A stretch of 64,000 nucleotides of DNA from Roseobacter litoralis Och 149 (GTDB lineage: Bacteria; Pseudomonadota; Alphaproteobacteria; Rhodobacterales; Rhodobacteraceae), in the NCBI RefSeq assembly GCF_000154785.2, contig NC_015730.1, positions 2,914,001 through 2,978,000 of the forward strand, given 5' to 3'. The notes beneath the pieces are model-generated. The model was not told where the DNA came from. It searched no databases and was given only the letters and a program-made list of their open reading frames with translations. Shown here one piece after another: positions 44,732 through 53,507 of the stretch. Positions within the stretch are counted from its first letter, which is position 1; each line of letters begins with the position of its first letter. Made by a program: the position numbers and the translations under genes.

Positions 44732-45289
44732 CTAGAGTGTCTGCCCCAGTCCCTGCACGGCCAATTGTTCTTTCGCTGCTTTCGCGCGTTCGTGATGCGG
44801 GTTCAATTCGAGCACGCGATCAAAAGCGGTTGCCGACCGCTCAAGATCGCCGAATTCACGCAACATGACCCCAAGGCCAAATATTGCGTTGAAGTTGTTT
44901 GGGTTTAGCAAAAGCGCCTTATGCAGTGCATCAAGGGCCGGGCCATATAGTCCAGCGCGATAAAGGGCTGTTGCGCGGGCGTGCCAACCTTCGGCAAATT
45001 CAGGTGCATGATCGGTCAGTGCCGACAAATGCTCCACCGCGCGGGCGTTATCTTCGGCTTCCAAAGCCTCGCGACCCCGTTTAAGCAATAAGTCCATCGC
45101 AGCCGACCCGGATTGATCCCATATCAACGCAAGTTCACGTTCCAAACGGTTCGCATCCGATTCCGGCGCGGTCTGTAATTGCTGCAAAAGTTCGGTTTCG
45201 CTGGTCTGTGCCTTAGCTGGTGCTAAAAACAAAGGGACGACAAAAAGTGCCGTAACGATCAATTTGAGAATCTGTGCGTGCATAGCCAT
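44732..45289 (-). CDS. Secreted tetratricopeptide-repeat protein
   Basis: About 185 residues from the ATG at 45289 (ATG 45283 also possible). A signal peptide comes first (LKLIVTALFVVPLFLAPAKA). Three or so TPR units follow (AVEHLSALTDHAPEFAEGWH, ALYRAGLYGPALDALHKALL, GVMLREFGDLERSATAFDR). TPR proteins are interaction scaffolds; partner unknown. Its stop lies about 25 bp before the helicase start, so the two may share a transcript. Confidence 0.85.
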   Translation of the reverse strand: MAMHAQILKLIVTALFVVPLFLAPAKAQTSETELLQQLQTAPESDANRLERELALIWDQSGSAAMDLLLKRGREALEAEDNARAVEHLSALTDHAPEFAEGWHARATALYRAGLYGPALDALHKALLLNPNNFNAIFGLGVMLREFGDLERSATAFDRVLELNPHHERAKAAKEQLAVQGLGQTL

Positions 45290-45363
45290 AACGTGGGACA
45301 ATGTAACAGCCATGCAGGCCAATTCCAGAGCTTGTGGGCAGATAAGGCAAAAGGGTCTTGAAA

Positions 45364-45654
45364 ATGAGCGATATTGTGAACGGTGCCGTTGAGCGGCTGA
45401 ATGAAAAACTGGCAGGTTCCGAGTTTACCGGCACCGCAAAGTTCGACATCACCGGTGAAGGTGCCATCATTGTCGATGGATCGGGCGCACGCGCGGGCGA
45501 TGAGGACACGGATGTGACGCTCACCGCCGATGCAGACACGTTTCAGTCAATCCTCGCCGGTGAAACAGACCCGACCGGGGCTTTCATGACCGGCAAGCTG
45601 ACCGTCGACGGTGATATGGCAATGGCGATGCAACTCGCGGCTGCTTTGGGCTGA
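45364..45654 (+). CDS. SCP2 sterol-binding domain protein
   Basis: A 96-residue protein from the ATG at 45364. It is a single SCP2 fold (GTAKFDITGEGAIIVDGSG, DVTLTADADTFQSILAGETD, GAFMTGKLTVDGDMAMAMQL). These small proteins bind lipids, acyl-CoA or hydrophobic ligands. Its TGA overlaps the start of the lysophospholipase gene (TGATG), so the two proteins are probably made together, possibly as lipid carrier and lipase. Confidence 0.92.
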   Translation: MSDIVNGAVERLNEKLAGSEFTGTAKFDITGEGAIIVDGSGARAGDEDTDVTLTADADTFQSILAGETDPTGAFMTGKLTVDGDMAMAMQLAAALG

Positions 45655-46601
45655 TGACACTTCATCCCGCCCCGTATTATGGCGACATAGCGCATGGCCC
45701 CGAAGACGCTGCGGCGTATTGGGTGACGACATCTGATGATGTCCGCATCCGTGTGGGTCATTGGCCCATACACGCGGCCAAGGGCACTGTGCTGATTTTT
45801 CCGGGGCGGACTGAATACATCGAAAAATACGGACAGATTGCCAAGGCGCTTGGCGAACGCGGTCTGGCGAGCATTTCGGTAGACTGGCGTGGACAGGGCC
45901 TCGCGGACCGGCTGCTCGATGATCCGGTAATTGGTCACGTGGATCATTTTTCCGATTACCAGAAGGATGTCGCCGCCATGATGCGGGCGGCACGCGAACT
46001 GGAATTGCCGCGTCCATTTTTCCTGCTTGCGCATTCTATGGGCGGAGCGATTGGGTTGCGCGCCGCGATGGAAGGGCTGGCCGTGCGTGCTGTCGTTTTC
46101 AGCGGCCCGATGTGGGGCATCAAGATCGCGCCCCACCTCAAGCCTGCCGCGTGGGTTCTCAGCCATACCATGCCACGCATCGGTCAGGGCCACAGGCTGC
46201 CACCGGGGACAAAGATGGAACACCACGTGCTGACCGACGGGTTCGAAGACAACGTGCTGACCCGCGATCCGGCGCAATTTGAAATCATGCGACAGCAGCT
46301 TTTAACCCACCCCGAACTGACACTGGGTGGCCCAAGTTACGTCTGGCTGCGTGAGGCACTGCTGGAAACGCGCCATTTGTCGAGCCGGGCTGCGCCGAAC
46401 GTGCCCTGCCTTACCTTGATGGGCAGCAACGAACGCATCGTCGACATTTCTGCCATTCACACCCGGATGCAAAGTTGGAAGCGCGGACATCTTGAGATCG
46501 TACCGGATGCCGAGCATGAAGTTCTCATGGAAGGCCCGCAGGTGACCACCGGATTGTTTGACCAGATGGTTGACCTGTTTCTGGAAGAGGGCGGTGTTTA
46601 A
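45654..46601 (+). CDS. Alpha/beta hydrolase, lysophospholipase type
   Basis: A 315-residue serine hydrolase. The nucleophile elbow is AHSMGG (Ser about residue 128), the acid is probably Asp in RIVDIS and the base His in DAEHEVLME. The lid and the GRTEYIEKYGQIAKALGERG segment match PldB-like lysophospholipases. No signal peptide, so cytoplasmic. It overlaps the SCP2 gene upstream by one base. Confidence 0.9.
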   Translation: MTLHPAPYYGDIAHGPEDAAAYWVTTSDDVRIRVGHWPIHAAKGTVLIFPGRTEYIEKYGQIAKALGERGLASISVDWRGQGLADRLLDDPVIGHVDHFSDYQKDVAAMMRAARELELPRPFFLLAHSMGGAIGLRAAMEGLAVRAVVFSGPMWGIKIAPHLKPAAWVLSHTMPRIGQGHRLPPGTKMEHHVLTDGFEDNVLTRDPAQFEIMRQQLLTHPELTLGGPSYVWLREALLETRHLSSRAAPNVPCLTLMGSNERIVDISAIHTRMQSWKRGHLEIVPDAEHEVLMEGPQVTTGLFDQMVDLFLEEGGV

Positions 46602-46639
46602 TCGCTGGGCATTGGGCAATCTGTCGCTAGGTTAAGCCC

Positions 46640-47653
46640 ATGTCCAACACACCGGTTCTTTCATTTACCGACAGGGGTATCTACTGCGCAGCAGGGGATT
46701 TCTATATCGATCCATGGCGCCCGGTTGAGCGTGCGCTCATCACGCATGGCCATGCAGATCACGCGCGCAGTGGTCATCGCCACTATCTGGCGACCGAGCA
46801 GGCGCTTCCGGTCATGAAACACCGGCTGGGCGACATCACCTGTCAGAGTATCCGCTACGGTGAGGTGCAGCAAATCGGCGCGGCCGAGGTATCCTTTCAT
46901 CCCGCAGGCCATGTTCCCGGTTCCGCGCAGATCAAAGTCAGCGTCGCGGGCGAAATCTGGGTCGCATCCGGAGATTACAAGATTGAAGACGACGGTTTGT
47001 CCGAACCGTTCGAGCCGCAGCGCTGTCACCATTTTATCACGGAATCGACCTTTGGCCTGCCGGTTTTTCGCTGGCGGCCCCAGCCCGATATCGCGCAGGA
47101 CATCAATGCATGGTGGCAAGGATGCGCCGCCGCGGGCAAGACCGCTTTTCTGGGGGCCTATGCGCTTGGCAAGGCGCAGCGGCTGTTGCGCATGCTGGAC
47201 CCTTCCATCGGCCCGATCCTGACCCATGGCGCGGTTGAGGCCACAAACGATATTCTGCGCGCGCAGGGCATTGATTTGCCGCACACAACGCAACTGACGA
47301 AAGACACGGACCCCAAGTCGAACCGTGGCGCGCTGGTCGTGGCGCCCCCCTCGGCTTTGGGCAGCACATGGGCCAAGCGGTTTGGCCCCAGCGAAAGCGC
47401 CTTTGCGAGCGGGTGGATGCAGTTGCGCGGCGTGCGCCGCCGCCGGTCCGGGGATCGTGGTTTTGTCATCTCGGATCATGCCGATTGGGACGGGCTGTTG
47501 AGTGCGATCAAGTCCACAGGGGCTGAAAACATCTACGTCACGCACGGCTATACGGATATTTTCGCGCGCTATCTCAGCGAAAACGGGTGGCACGCGCAGG
47601 TGGTTCCAACCGATTTTGGCGGTGAGAGCGACGAAAGCGAGGCAGAATCGTGA
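46640..47653 (+). CDS. Ligase-associated DNA exonuclease (MBL fold)
   Basis: A 337-residue metallo-beta-lactamase/beta-CASP nuclease. The metal motif is ITHGHADHARSGH (about residues 34-46), followed by FHPAGHVPGSAQI, ASGDYKIEDDG, the TESTFGLP beta-CASP segment and the C-terminal ISDHADWDGLL and YVTHGYTD. This is the exonuclease that accompanies a DNA-damage-response ATP-dependent ligase in many proteobacteria. The ligase gene starts with a GTG inside the last codons (GTGA overlap). A role in DNA end processing is inferred from the family. Confidence 0.92.
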   Translation: MSNTPVLSFTDRGIYCAAGDFYIDPWRPVERALITHGHADHARSGHRHYLATEQALPVMKHRLGDITCQSIRYGEVQQIGAAEVSFHPAGHVPGSAQIKVSVAGEIWVASGDYKIEDDGLSEPFEPQRCHHFITESTFGLPVFRWRPQPDIAQDINAWWQGCAAAGKTAFLGAYALGKAQRLLRMLDPSIGPILTHGAVEATNDILRAQGIDLPHTTQLTKDTDPKSNRGALVVAPPSALGSTWAKRFGPSESAFASGWMQLRGVRRRRSGDRGFVISDHADWDGLLSAIKSTGAENIYVTHGYTDIFARYLSENGWHAQVVPTDFGGESDESEAES

Positions 47654-49248
47654 AAGAGTTTGCAGCGCTTTTCAATGCGATTGACCAAAGCACCAAGACC
47701 ACCGTCAAAACGGCGGCACTGGCGGCATATTTTGCCAAGGCCCCGAAAGAGGACCGGTTGTGGACAATCGCCATCTTTTCAGGTCGCAGACCGAAACGGG
47801 CAGTGACCACCACCAAGCTGCGCGAATGGGCGGCTGAAATGGCCGATATCCCCTTATGGCTTTTCGAGGAAAATTATCCGATCGTCGGCGATCTTGCCGA
47901 AACGATCGCCCTGGTTTTACCCGACACGACCAGCACGAACGACACATCCCTATCTGATTGGATCGCCGCATTACGCGCTCTGTCAGAGGCAGACGACGCA
48001 CAGCGCAAAGCCTTCGTGCGCGATGCATGGGCAGAGCTTGGCGGCACAGAGCGTTTTGTGTTCAACAAGCTGATCACCGGCGGTTTTCGCCTTGGGATCA
48101 GTCAAAAGCTGATGACGCGCGCGCTGTCAAAGGCGACGGGCAAGCCTGAAACCGAGCTGGCGCATCGCCTGATGGGCAACTGGCACCCGGATGACACCAC
48201 ATGGGACGTCCTGATCGAGGCAGACGACCCGATGGCGGATGCCTCGCGCCCCTACCCTTTTTATCTATCCTATGGGCTGGAAGGGGCGGTTGAAGACCTC
48301 GGCGCACCGTCGGAATGGGTCGCGGAATGGAAATGGGACGGCATTCGTGGCCAGTTGATCCTGCGTGACGGGCAGTACTTCGTATGGTCGCGCGGCGAGG
48401 AGTTGATGACGGACCGCTTTCCCGAACTGGCGCAGGCGGTCGACTTTTTTCCGGCAGGCACCGTGCTGGACGGCGAATTGCTGGTCTGGGAGGCGGGTGC
48501 CGACGCGCCCTCCAGTTTCAATGCGCTGCAAAAACGGATCGGGCGCAAAACGGTGCCGAAAAAGCTGCTCGCAGAAGCGCCCGTCGTGCTCCACGCCTAT
48601 GATGTGCTGGAATGGCAGGGCGTGGATATTCGCCAACGTCCCTTCGCAGAACGGCGCGCGATCCTGCAAGCCGCCTGCACGGCCCTGCCCGCAACAGCGC
48701 CGATAAAACTATCCCCCCAGCTCTCATTTCAAGACTGGGACAGTCTCGCGCAACATCGCGGTGCTGCGCGCGATGCACAGGCCGAAGGGGTGATGCTGAA
48801 ACGCGCCGACAGCCCCTATCTCGTGGGACGCAAAAAGGGGGACTGGTGGAAATGGAAACTTGATCCGCTGACCATTGATGCCGTGATGATCTATGCGCAG
48901 GCCGGACATGGGCGACGCGCGAACCTCTTTACCGATTTCACCTTTGCCGTGCGCCATGGCAATGACCTCGTGCCGTTCACCAAAGCCTATTCCGGTCTGA
49001 CGGATGCCGAATTCCGCGCCATTACCGCATGGGTGCGTAAGAACACGCTCCAGCGTTTTGGCCCGGTGCGACAAGTGACGCCGCACCATGTCTTTGAAAT
49101 CGCCTTTGAAGGTATTCAGGCCAGCCCGCGCCATAAATCCGGCGTGGCGCTGCGCTTCCCGCGCATGGCGCGGTGGCGACAGGACAAACCCCTGCAAGAG
49201 GCCAACACGCTGGATGACCTCAAGCAGATGCTTGAACTATATGGCTGA
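47650..49248 (+). CDS. ATP-dependent DNA ligase, exonuclease-associated
   Basis: A 532-residue ligase starting at a GTG at 47650. An N-terminal helical DNA-binding domain (1-195) precedes the adenylation domain, with the nucleotidyl-transfer lysine in EWKWDGIRGQL (about residue 227). Later motifs are LDGELLVWE, EGVMLKRADSPY and the DWWKWKLDP lysine motif V. The OB domain closes the protein (VTPHHVFEIAFEGIQASPRH). This is the type reported in cisplatin-damage response. The four-base overlap with the exonuclease shows coupling. The helicase and phosphoesterase partners often found with this pair are not in the window. Confidence 0.93.
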   Translation: MKEFAALFNAIDQSTKTTVKTAALAAYFAKAPKEDRLWTIAIFSGRRPKRAVTTTKLREWAAEMADIPLWLFEENYPIVGDLAETIALVLPDTTSTNDTSLSDWIAALRALSEADDAQRKAFVRDAWAELGGTERFVFNKLITGGFRLGISQKLMTRALSKATGKPETELAHRLMGNWHPDDTTWDVLIEADDPMADASRPYPFYLSYGLEGAVEDLGAPSEWVAEWKWDGIRGQLILRDGQYFVWSRGEELMTDRFPELAQAVDFFPAGTVLDGELLVWEAGADAPSSFNALQKRIGRKTVPKKLLAEAPVVLHAYDVLEWQGVDIRQRPFAERRAILQAACTALPATAPIKLSPQLSFQDWDSLAQHRGAARDAQAEGVMLKRADSPYLVGRKKGDWWKWKLDPLTIDAVMIYAQAGHGRRANLFTDFTFAVRHGNDLVPFTKAYSGLTDAEFRAITAWVRKNTLQRFGPVRQVTPHHVFEIAFEGIQASPRHKSGVALRFPRMARWRQDKPLQEANTLDDLKQMLELYG

Positions 49249-49252
49249 GGCC

Positions 49253-49356
49253 TAGAGCGTCTGACGAAATACCTGAAACATCAAGTATCACGTAACGCGT
49301 TGAAATCTTTGATTTCAGGCAGCGTTACGTGATACATTTTTTCGCATGACGCTTTA
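49253..49356. repeat. Palindromic MITE-like repeat, copy 2
   Basis: A 104-bp copy of the repeat at 28735-28839, same orientation, differing at about ten positions plus one gap. It is flanked by TA on both sides. Its right edge overlaps the TAA stop of the minus-strand gene that ends at 49354. It sits between convergent genes and its fold may also act as a terminator. Confidence 0.85.
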
Positions 49357-50247
49357 GTTGCAGGCACCCTCCAGCCCGACCATGCCGTTGCCGACGCCGG
49401 TGACGGTCACATTGCAGGTCTGATCGCCTGCAGCGACTTCAATCGAGGCGCCGGAATTAACCACTTGCGTGTCGATCCCATTGACCGCGATCCGCGCCGA
49501 CTTGCCATCCTGTGAAAGGCTGGACACGAAGACCCGCAAAGCGCCATCAGACAAAAGCGCAACGGAACCGGGTGTATAGCCCTCTTCGGGGGCTGGCGGC
49601 ACGTCAGCGGCTGCCATCTCGGACATGCCACAATCCGAGCCGACCTCAACGCCCGCGTCACTTACCCCAACCACCGACACAACGCAGTCGCCACTTTCGA
49701 GGGATACGGAAGTCGATGCCCCGGCATCCAGCGTTACCATCTCTCCGTTAACGCTCAGCTTGGCGGAATTCGCCTCAGCGTCAAAGGAAGACACAAAGGC
49801 CCTGACCGCGCCTTCGGCAAAGACTGCCGTCTGCCCCACGCCTATGGCGTTCAGGCTTGGCATCTGCGTTTCGGCCTCGGGTGCAGCGACTGGGGCCACA
49901 GCCGCCGCTGCCAAATCGGCCAGCGCTGCTTCGAACGCACCGGCCTGTGCTGCCGCCGTTTCGGATAGGGCAGCCAATTGCGCCCCAAAGCTTTCTTCGA
50001 GCGCGGCAAGCCGGGCCTCTGCTTCCTCAGAGGCTGCCGCTGCGCCATCGCTCAGGCGCGCCTCAAGCTCAGCGAGCTGGGCGGACATGGCCTCTGTTGC
50101 ATCCGTCACGGCGCTGCTGGTGGTTCCTTCAGCACGCTCCAGCGCGCCGGATATTTTCGTATCCACGCGCGAGCCACTGATCGCCACGGCAAGCAATACG
50201 CCAATGACCATACCCCCGGCGGCGATCGCAATCGGTTGATTACTCAT
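49354..50247 (-). CDS. Membrane-anchored protein with coiled coil and duplicated domain
   Basis: A 297-residue protein I cannot name. It has an N-terminal hydrophobic anchor (AIAAGGMVIGVLLAVAISGS), an alanine/glutamate-rich coiled coil (about 30-120), and two similar C-terminal units of about 65 residues. The units share the pattern GAVRAFVSSFDAEANSAKLS / GALRVFVSSLSQDGKSARIA, each followed by a GAS(T/I) segment and a pair of cysteines (GDCVVSV...SDCG; DQTCNVT...GACN), which suggests one disulphide per unit. Probably periplasmic. The TAA stop comes from the edge of the palindromic repeat. Confidence 0.75.
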   Translation of the reverse strand: MSNQPIAIAAGGMVIGVLLAVAISGSRVDTKISGALERAEGTTSSAVTDATEAMSAQLAELEARLSDGAAAASEEAEARLAALEESFGAQLAALSETAAAQAGAFEAALADLAAAAVAPVAAPEAETQMPSLNAIGVGQTAVFAEGAVRAFVSSFDAEANSAKLSVNGEMVTLDAGASTSVSLESGDCVVSVVGVSDAGVEVGSDCGMSEMAAADVPPAPEEGYTPGSVALLSDGALRVFVSSLSQDGKSARIAVNGIDTQVVNSGASIEVAAGDQTCNVTVTGVGNGMVGLEGACN

Positions 50248-50454
50248 GAGTGTTTCTCCCTTCTGTTATAAAACAGGTACCGGAACGGTCCTGCCTTTTG
50301 TTTTTCCCGACCACAGTTTACCGAATTCGCGCCACGTTTCTATATTTTTCGTGAGGTTGCGTGGCTGTGTGTACCCGCAGATAATCGCATCTGTTTGCTT
50401 GTACCCTGCCCTGCTGCAGCCTAGGTATTACAGGAATTCAAAACGAGGTCTCTC

Positions 50455-52275
50455 ATGTTTCAACTTCCCTTTCCGGTGCGCGATGCAAATGCTTCAGGCG
50501 CGGCTGATCCGCTGGGCGATCTGCCCGAGTGGAATCTCGACGATCTCTATACCGGCGAGGATGCTCCCGAGCTGAAACGCGATCTCGACTGGCTGGAACA
50601 GGCCTGTGCCAGCTTTGCCGCCGATTACGAAGGCAATCTGGAAAGCCTCGACGCTGCTGGCTTTCTGGAGTGCGTGTTGCGCAACGAAAAAATCAGCCAG
50701 ATCGCCGGGCGTATCATGTCCTACGCCGGGCTGCGGTATTACCAGCTGACCACGGATGCCGGACGGGCCAAATTCATGTCCGACCTGCAGGAAAAGATCA
50801 CCAATTTCACCACGCCGCTGGTGTTCTTCACGCTGGAAATCAACCGGCTTGCGGATGATCACCTTGACCGTCTTTATGCGCAAAACGGCGATCTTGCGCG
50901 CTATAAACCCATCTTTGACCGCATCCGCGCGATGAAGCCCTATCAACTCAGCGATGAGTTGGAAAAGTTCCTGCATGATCTGGGCGTGGTGGGCGATGCC
51001 TGGGAGCGGCTGTTTGATGAAACAATTGCCGGGCTGGAATTCGAAGTCGACGGCGAGGCGCTGAACATTGAGGGCGCACTGAATCTGCTGACCGACCCTG
51101 AGCGGCCCAAACGCGAAGCCGCCGCGCGCGAGCTGGCGGATGTCTTCGGCTCGAACGTCAAAACCTTTGCCCGCGTACACAACACGCAGGCCAAGGAAAA
51201 AGAGATCGTGGACCGCTGGCGCGGCATGGAAAGCCCACAGCAAGGCCGCCATCTGAGCAATCAGGTTGAACCCGAAGTGGTCGAAGCGTTGCGCAACGCA
51301 GTGGTGAAATCCTATCCCAAACTCAGCCACCGCTATTACGAGCTCAAGCGCAAATGGCTGGGCCTCGACAAGATGCAGGTCTGGGATCGCAACGCGCCGC
51401 TGCCGCTTGAGGACAACCGCATTGTTGGCTGGGATCAGGCACAAAGCATGGTGATGGATGCCTATACCGCGTTTGATCCGCGCATGGGCGAGATCGCGGC
51501 ACCGTTTTTCAGCAAGGGCTGGATCGACGCGGGTGTCAAACCCGGCAAGGCACCGGGTGCTTTTGCGCATCCGACCGTCACCGATGTGCACCCTTATGTC
51601 ATGCTGAACTACCTCGGCAAACCGCGCGATGTGATGACCCTCGCGCATGAGCTAGGGCACGGTGTCCATCAGGTTCTGGCCGCCGGACAAGGGGAGATGC
51701 TGTCTTCCACGCCGCTCACACTGGCGGAAACGGCCAGCGTGTTTGGCGAAATGCTCACCTTCCGCAAAATGCTGGACGGAGCCAAGGACGACGCAGAACG
51801 CAAAGTCCTGCTGGCGGGCAAAGTCGAGGATATGATCAACACGGTCGTGCGCCAGATCGCGTTTTACGATTTCGAATGCAAACTGCATGATGCGCGGCGC
51901 GGCGGCGAGTTGACCCCCGATGACATCAACGCGTTGTGGATGTCCGTGCAGGGCGAAAGCCTTGGACCGGCGTTTGAGTTTATGGATGGGTACGAAACCT
52001 TTTGGGCCTATATCCCGCATTTCGTGCATTCGCCGTTCTACGTCTATGCCTACGCCTTTGGCGACGGGCTCGTGAATGCGCTCTATTCCGTTTATGCGGA
52101 AGGCACCGAAGGGTTTGAGGAAAAATACTTCGACATGCTGAAGGCTGGCGGCTCAAAACACCACAAGGAATTGCTGGCGCCTTTCGGCCTCGATGCCTCG
52201 GACCCTGCGTTCTGGGACAAGGGGTTGAGCATGATTTCAGGATTCATCGACGAACTGGAAGCGATGGAAGAGTAA
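50455..52275 (+). CDS. pepF: M3 family oligoendopeptidase F
   Basis: A 606-residue zinc metallopeptidase. The catalytic motif is LAHELGHGVHQ (about residues 396-406), with the third ligand glutamate in TLAETASVFGEML about 28 residues later. The N-terminal helical part (GDLPEWNLDDLYTGEDAPEL) is typical of PepF. It is cytoplasmic and degrades short peptides. The start ATG at 50455 has GAGG a few bases upstream. It stands as a single gene; a hairpin follows the stop. Confidence 0.95.
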   Translation: MFQLPFPVRDANASGAADPLGDLPEWNLDDLYTGEDAPELKRDLDWLEQACASFAADYEGNLESLDAAGFLECVLRNEKISQIAGRIMSYAGLRYYQLTTDAGRAKFMSDLQEKITNFTTPLVFFTLEINRLADDHLDRLYAQNGDLARYKPIFDRIRAMKPYQLSDELEKFLHDLGVVGDAWERLFDETIAGLEFEVDGEALNIEGALNLLTDPERPKREAAARELADVFGSNVKTFARVHNTQAKEKEIVDRWRGMESPQQGRHLSNQVEPEVVEALRNAVVKSYPKLSHRYYELKRKWLGLDKMQVWDRNAPLPLEDNRIVGWDQAQSMVMDAYTAFDPRMGEIAAPFFSKGWIDAGVKPGKAPGAFAHPTVTDVHPYVMLNYLGKPRDVMTLAHELGHGVHQVLAAGQGEMLSSTPLTLAETASVFGEMLTFRKMLDGAKDDAERKVLLAGKVEDMINTVVRQIAFYDFECKLHDARRGGELTPDDINALWMSVQGESLGPAFEFMDGYETFWAYIPHFVHSPFYVYAYAFGDGLVNALYSVYAEGTEGFEEKYFDMLKAGGSKHHKELLAPFGLDASDPAFWDKGLSMISGFIDELEAMEE

Positions 52276-52290
52276 CGACCCAATGCTTCA

Positions 52291-52320
52291 CGCCCGGTTC
52301 CTGCAATCAGGAACCGGGCG
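52291..52320. terminator. Strong hairpin after pepF
   Basis: CGCCCGGTTCCTG-CAAT-CAGGAACCGGGCG is a perfect 13-bp stem with a 4-nt loop, 15 bp after the pepF stop. No T run follows on either strand, so it may act as a weak terminator or RNA stabiliser. Confidence 0.6.
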
Positions 52321-52435
52321 CGCATGGCAGGTGATTGATTTTCCCGGCTGATCTTTCGGCGTGGTGACCCGGGCACCACAGGGTTCATGCGGAAACCGGC
52401 ATCAGATGCGCCGGTTCCCTGACGTTTTCATATGA

Positions 52436-53332
52436 TCAGGCCGAAACCGGCATGCCCTTTTCCTTGGCCAGATCACGCATCTTCTTTTGCAGCTTTTCAA
52501 ACGCGCGCACTTCAATCTGACGGATACGTTCGCGGCTGACGTTGTATTCGGCACTGAGGTCTTCGAGCGTCACCGTTTTCTCTGACAGCCTGCGCTGTTG
52601 CAGAATGTCTTTTTCACGGTCATTCAGAACACTCATCGCGTCCGCCAACAGCTCGCGCCGTGCTTCCAGCTCATCACGCGCCTCATAATCACCGGCCTGA
52701 TCGGCACCCTCGTCTTCGAGCCAATCCTGCCACTGCATCGTCCCCTCGCCCTCGGACCCGACAGTCGCATTGAGTGAGGCATCGCCCCCCGACATGCGCC
52801 GGTTCATCGAAATCACTTCGGTCTCGGTTACACCAAGGTCCTTTGCGATGCGCGCAACGTTATCCGGGTGCAAGTCGCCTTCTTCCAACGCGCCGATCTT
52901 GTTTTTGGCTTTGCGCAGATTGAAAAATAGCTTCTTCTGACCTGAGGTCGTGCCCAGTTTCACCAGCGACCAGGACCGCAAGATGTATTCCTGAATGGAC
53001 GCGCGGATCCACCACATCGCATATGTGGCCAGCCGGAACCCTTTTTCGGGGTCAAACCGTTTCACCGCCTGCATCAAGCCGACATTCGCCTCGGAAATCA
53101 CTTCAGCCTGCGGCAACCCATAGCCACGGTAGCCCATGGCGATTTTCGCGGCCAGACGCAGGTGGGACGTGACCATTTTATGGGCCGCCTCCGTATCCTG
53201 TTCTTCGACCCATCGCTTTGCCAGCATGTATTCTTCTTGCGGCTCAAGCAGCGGGAACTTGCGAATTTCCTGCATGTAGCGGTTCAAGCCGCCTTCCGGC
53301 GTTGGCGCCGGCAGATTTGCGTAGTTGGCCAT
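52436..53332 (-). CDS. rpoH: RNA polymerase sigma-32 type factor
   Basis: A 298-residue group 3/4-like sigma-70 protein of the heat-shock class. Region 1.2/2 is clear (LNRYMQEIRKFPLLEPQEEY, GYGLPQAEVISEANVGLMQA, and ATYAMWWIRASIQEYILRSW), region 3 follows, and region 4 ends it (LSAEYNVSRERIRQIEVRAF). The segment KLGTTSGQKKLFFNLRK between regions 2 and 3 is the RpoH box area. Alphaproteobacteria often have more than one RpoH, so which paralogue this is remains open. The rluD gene lies upstream on the same strand. Confidence 0.95.
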   Translation of the reverse strand: MANYANLPAPTPEGGLNRYMQEIRKFPLLEPQEEYMLAKRWVEEQDTEAAHKMVTSHLRLAAKIAMGYRGYGLPQAEVISEANVGLMQAVKRFDPEKGFRLATYAMWWIRASIQEYILRSWSLVKLGTTSGQKKLFFNLRKAKNKIGALEEGDLHPDNVARIAKDLGVTETEVISMNRRMSGGDASLNATVGSEGEGTMQWQDWLEDEGADQAGDYEARDELEARRELLADAMSVLNDREKDILQQRRLSEKTVTLEDLSAEYNVSRERIRQIEVRAFEKLQKKMRDLAKEKGMPVSA

Positions 53333-53507
53333 TTAAAGCCCCCCGATGTTTATTGTCTTAACATAAATATGGTATCTAAACTGATCGGTTCAAGTCTCGA
53401 TCGGCAGAAAACCTTAACGAAAAACAACTTCGTTACGTCAGTCTACGCATAAATCGCGACAGTTAAAACTTGGCAAAAGCGGCGTTCACGCGGGTTTGCT
53501 TTTCATG
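53333..53507. promoter_or_regulatory. rpoH upstream region
   Basis: A 175-bp AT-rich gap between the rpoH start and the rluD stop. A GAACGA-free, AT-rich stretch (ACATAAATATGGTATCTAAA) near 53362-53381 could hold the -10 region. I see no clear hairpin thermosensor. Confidence 0.3.
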
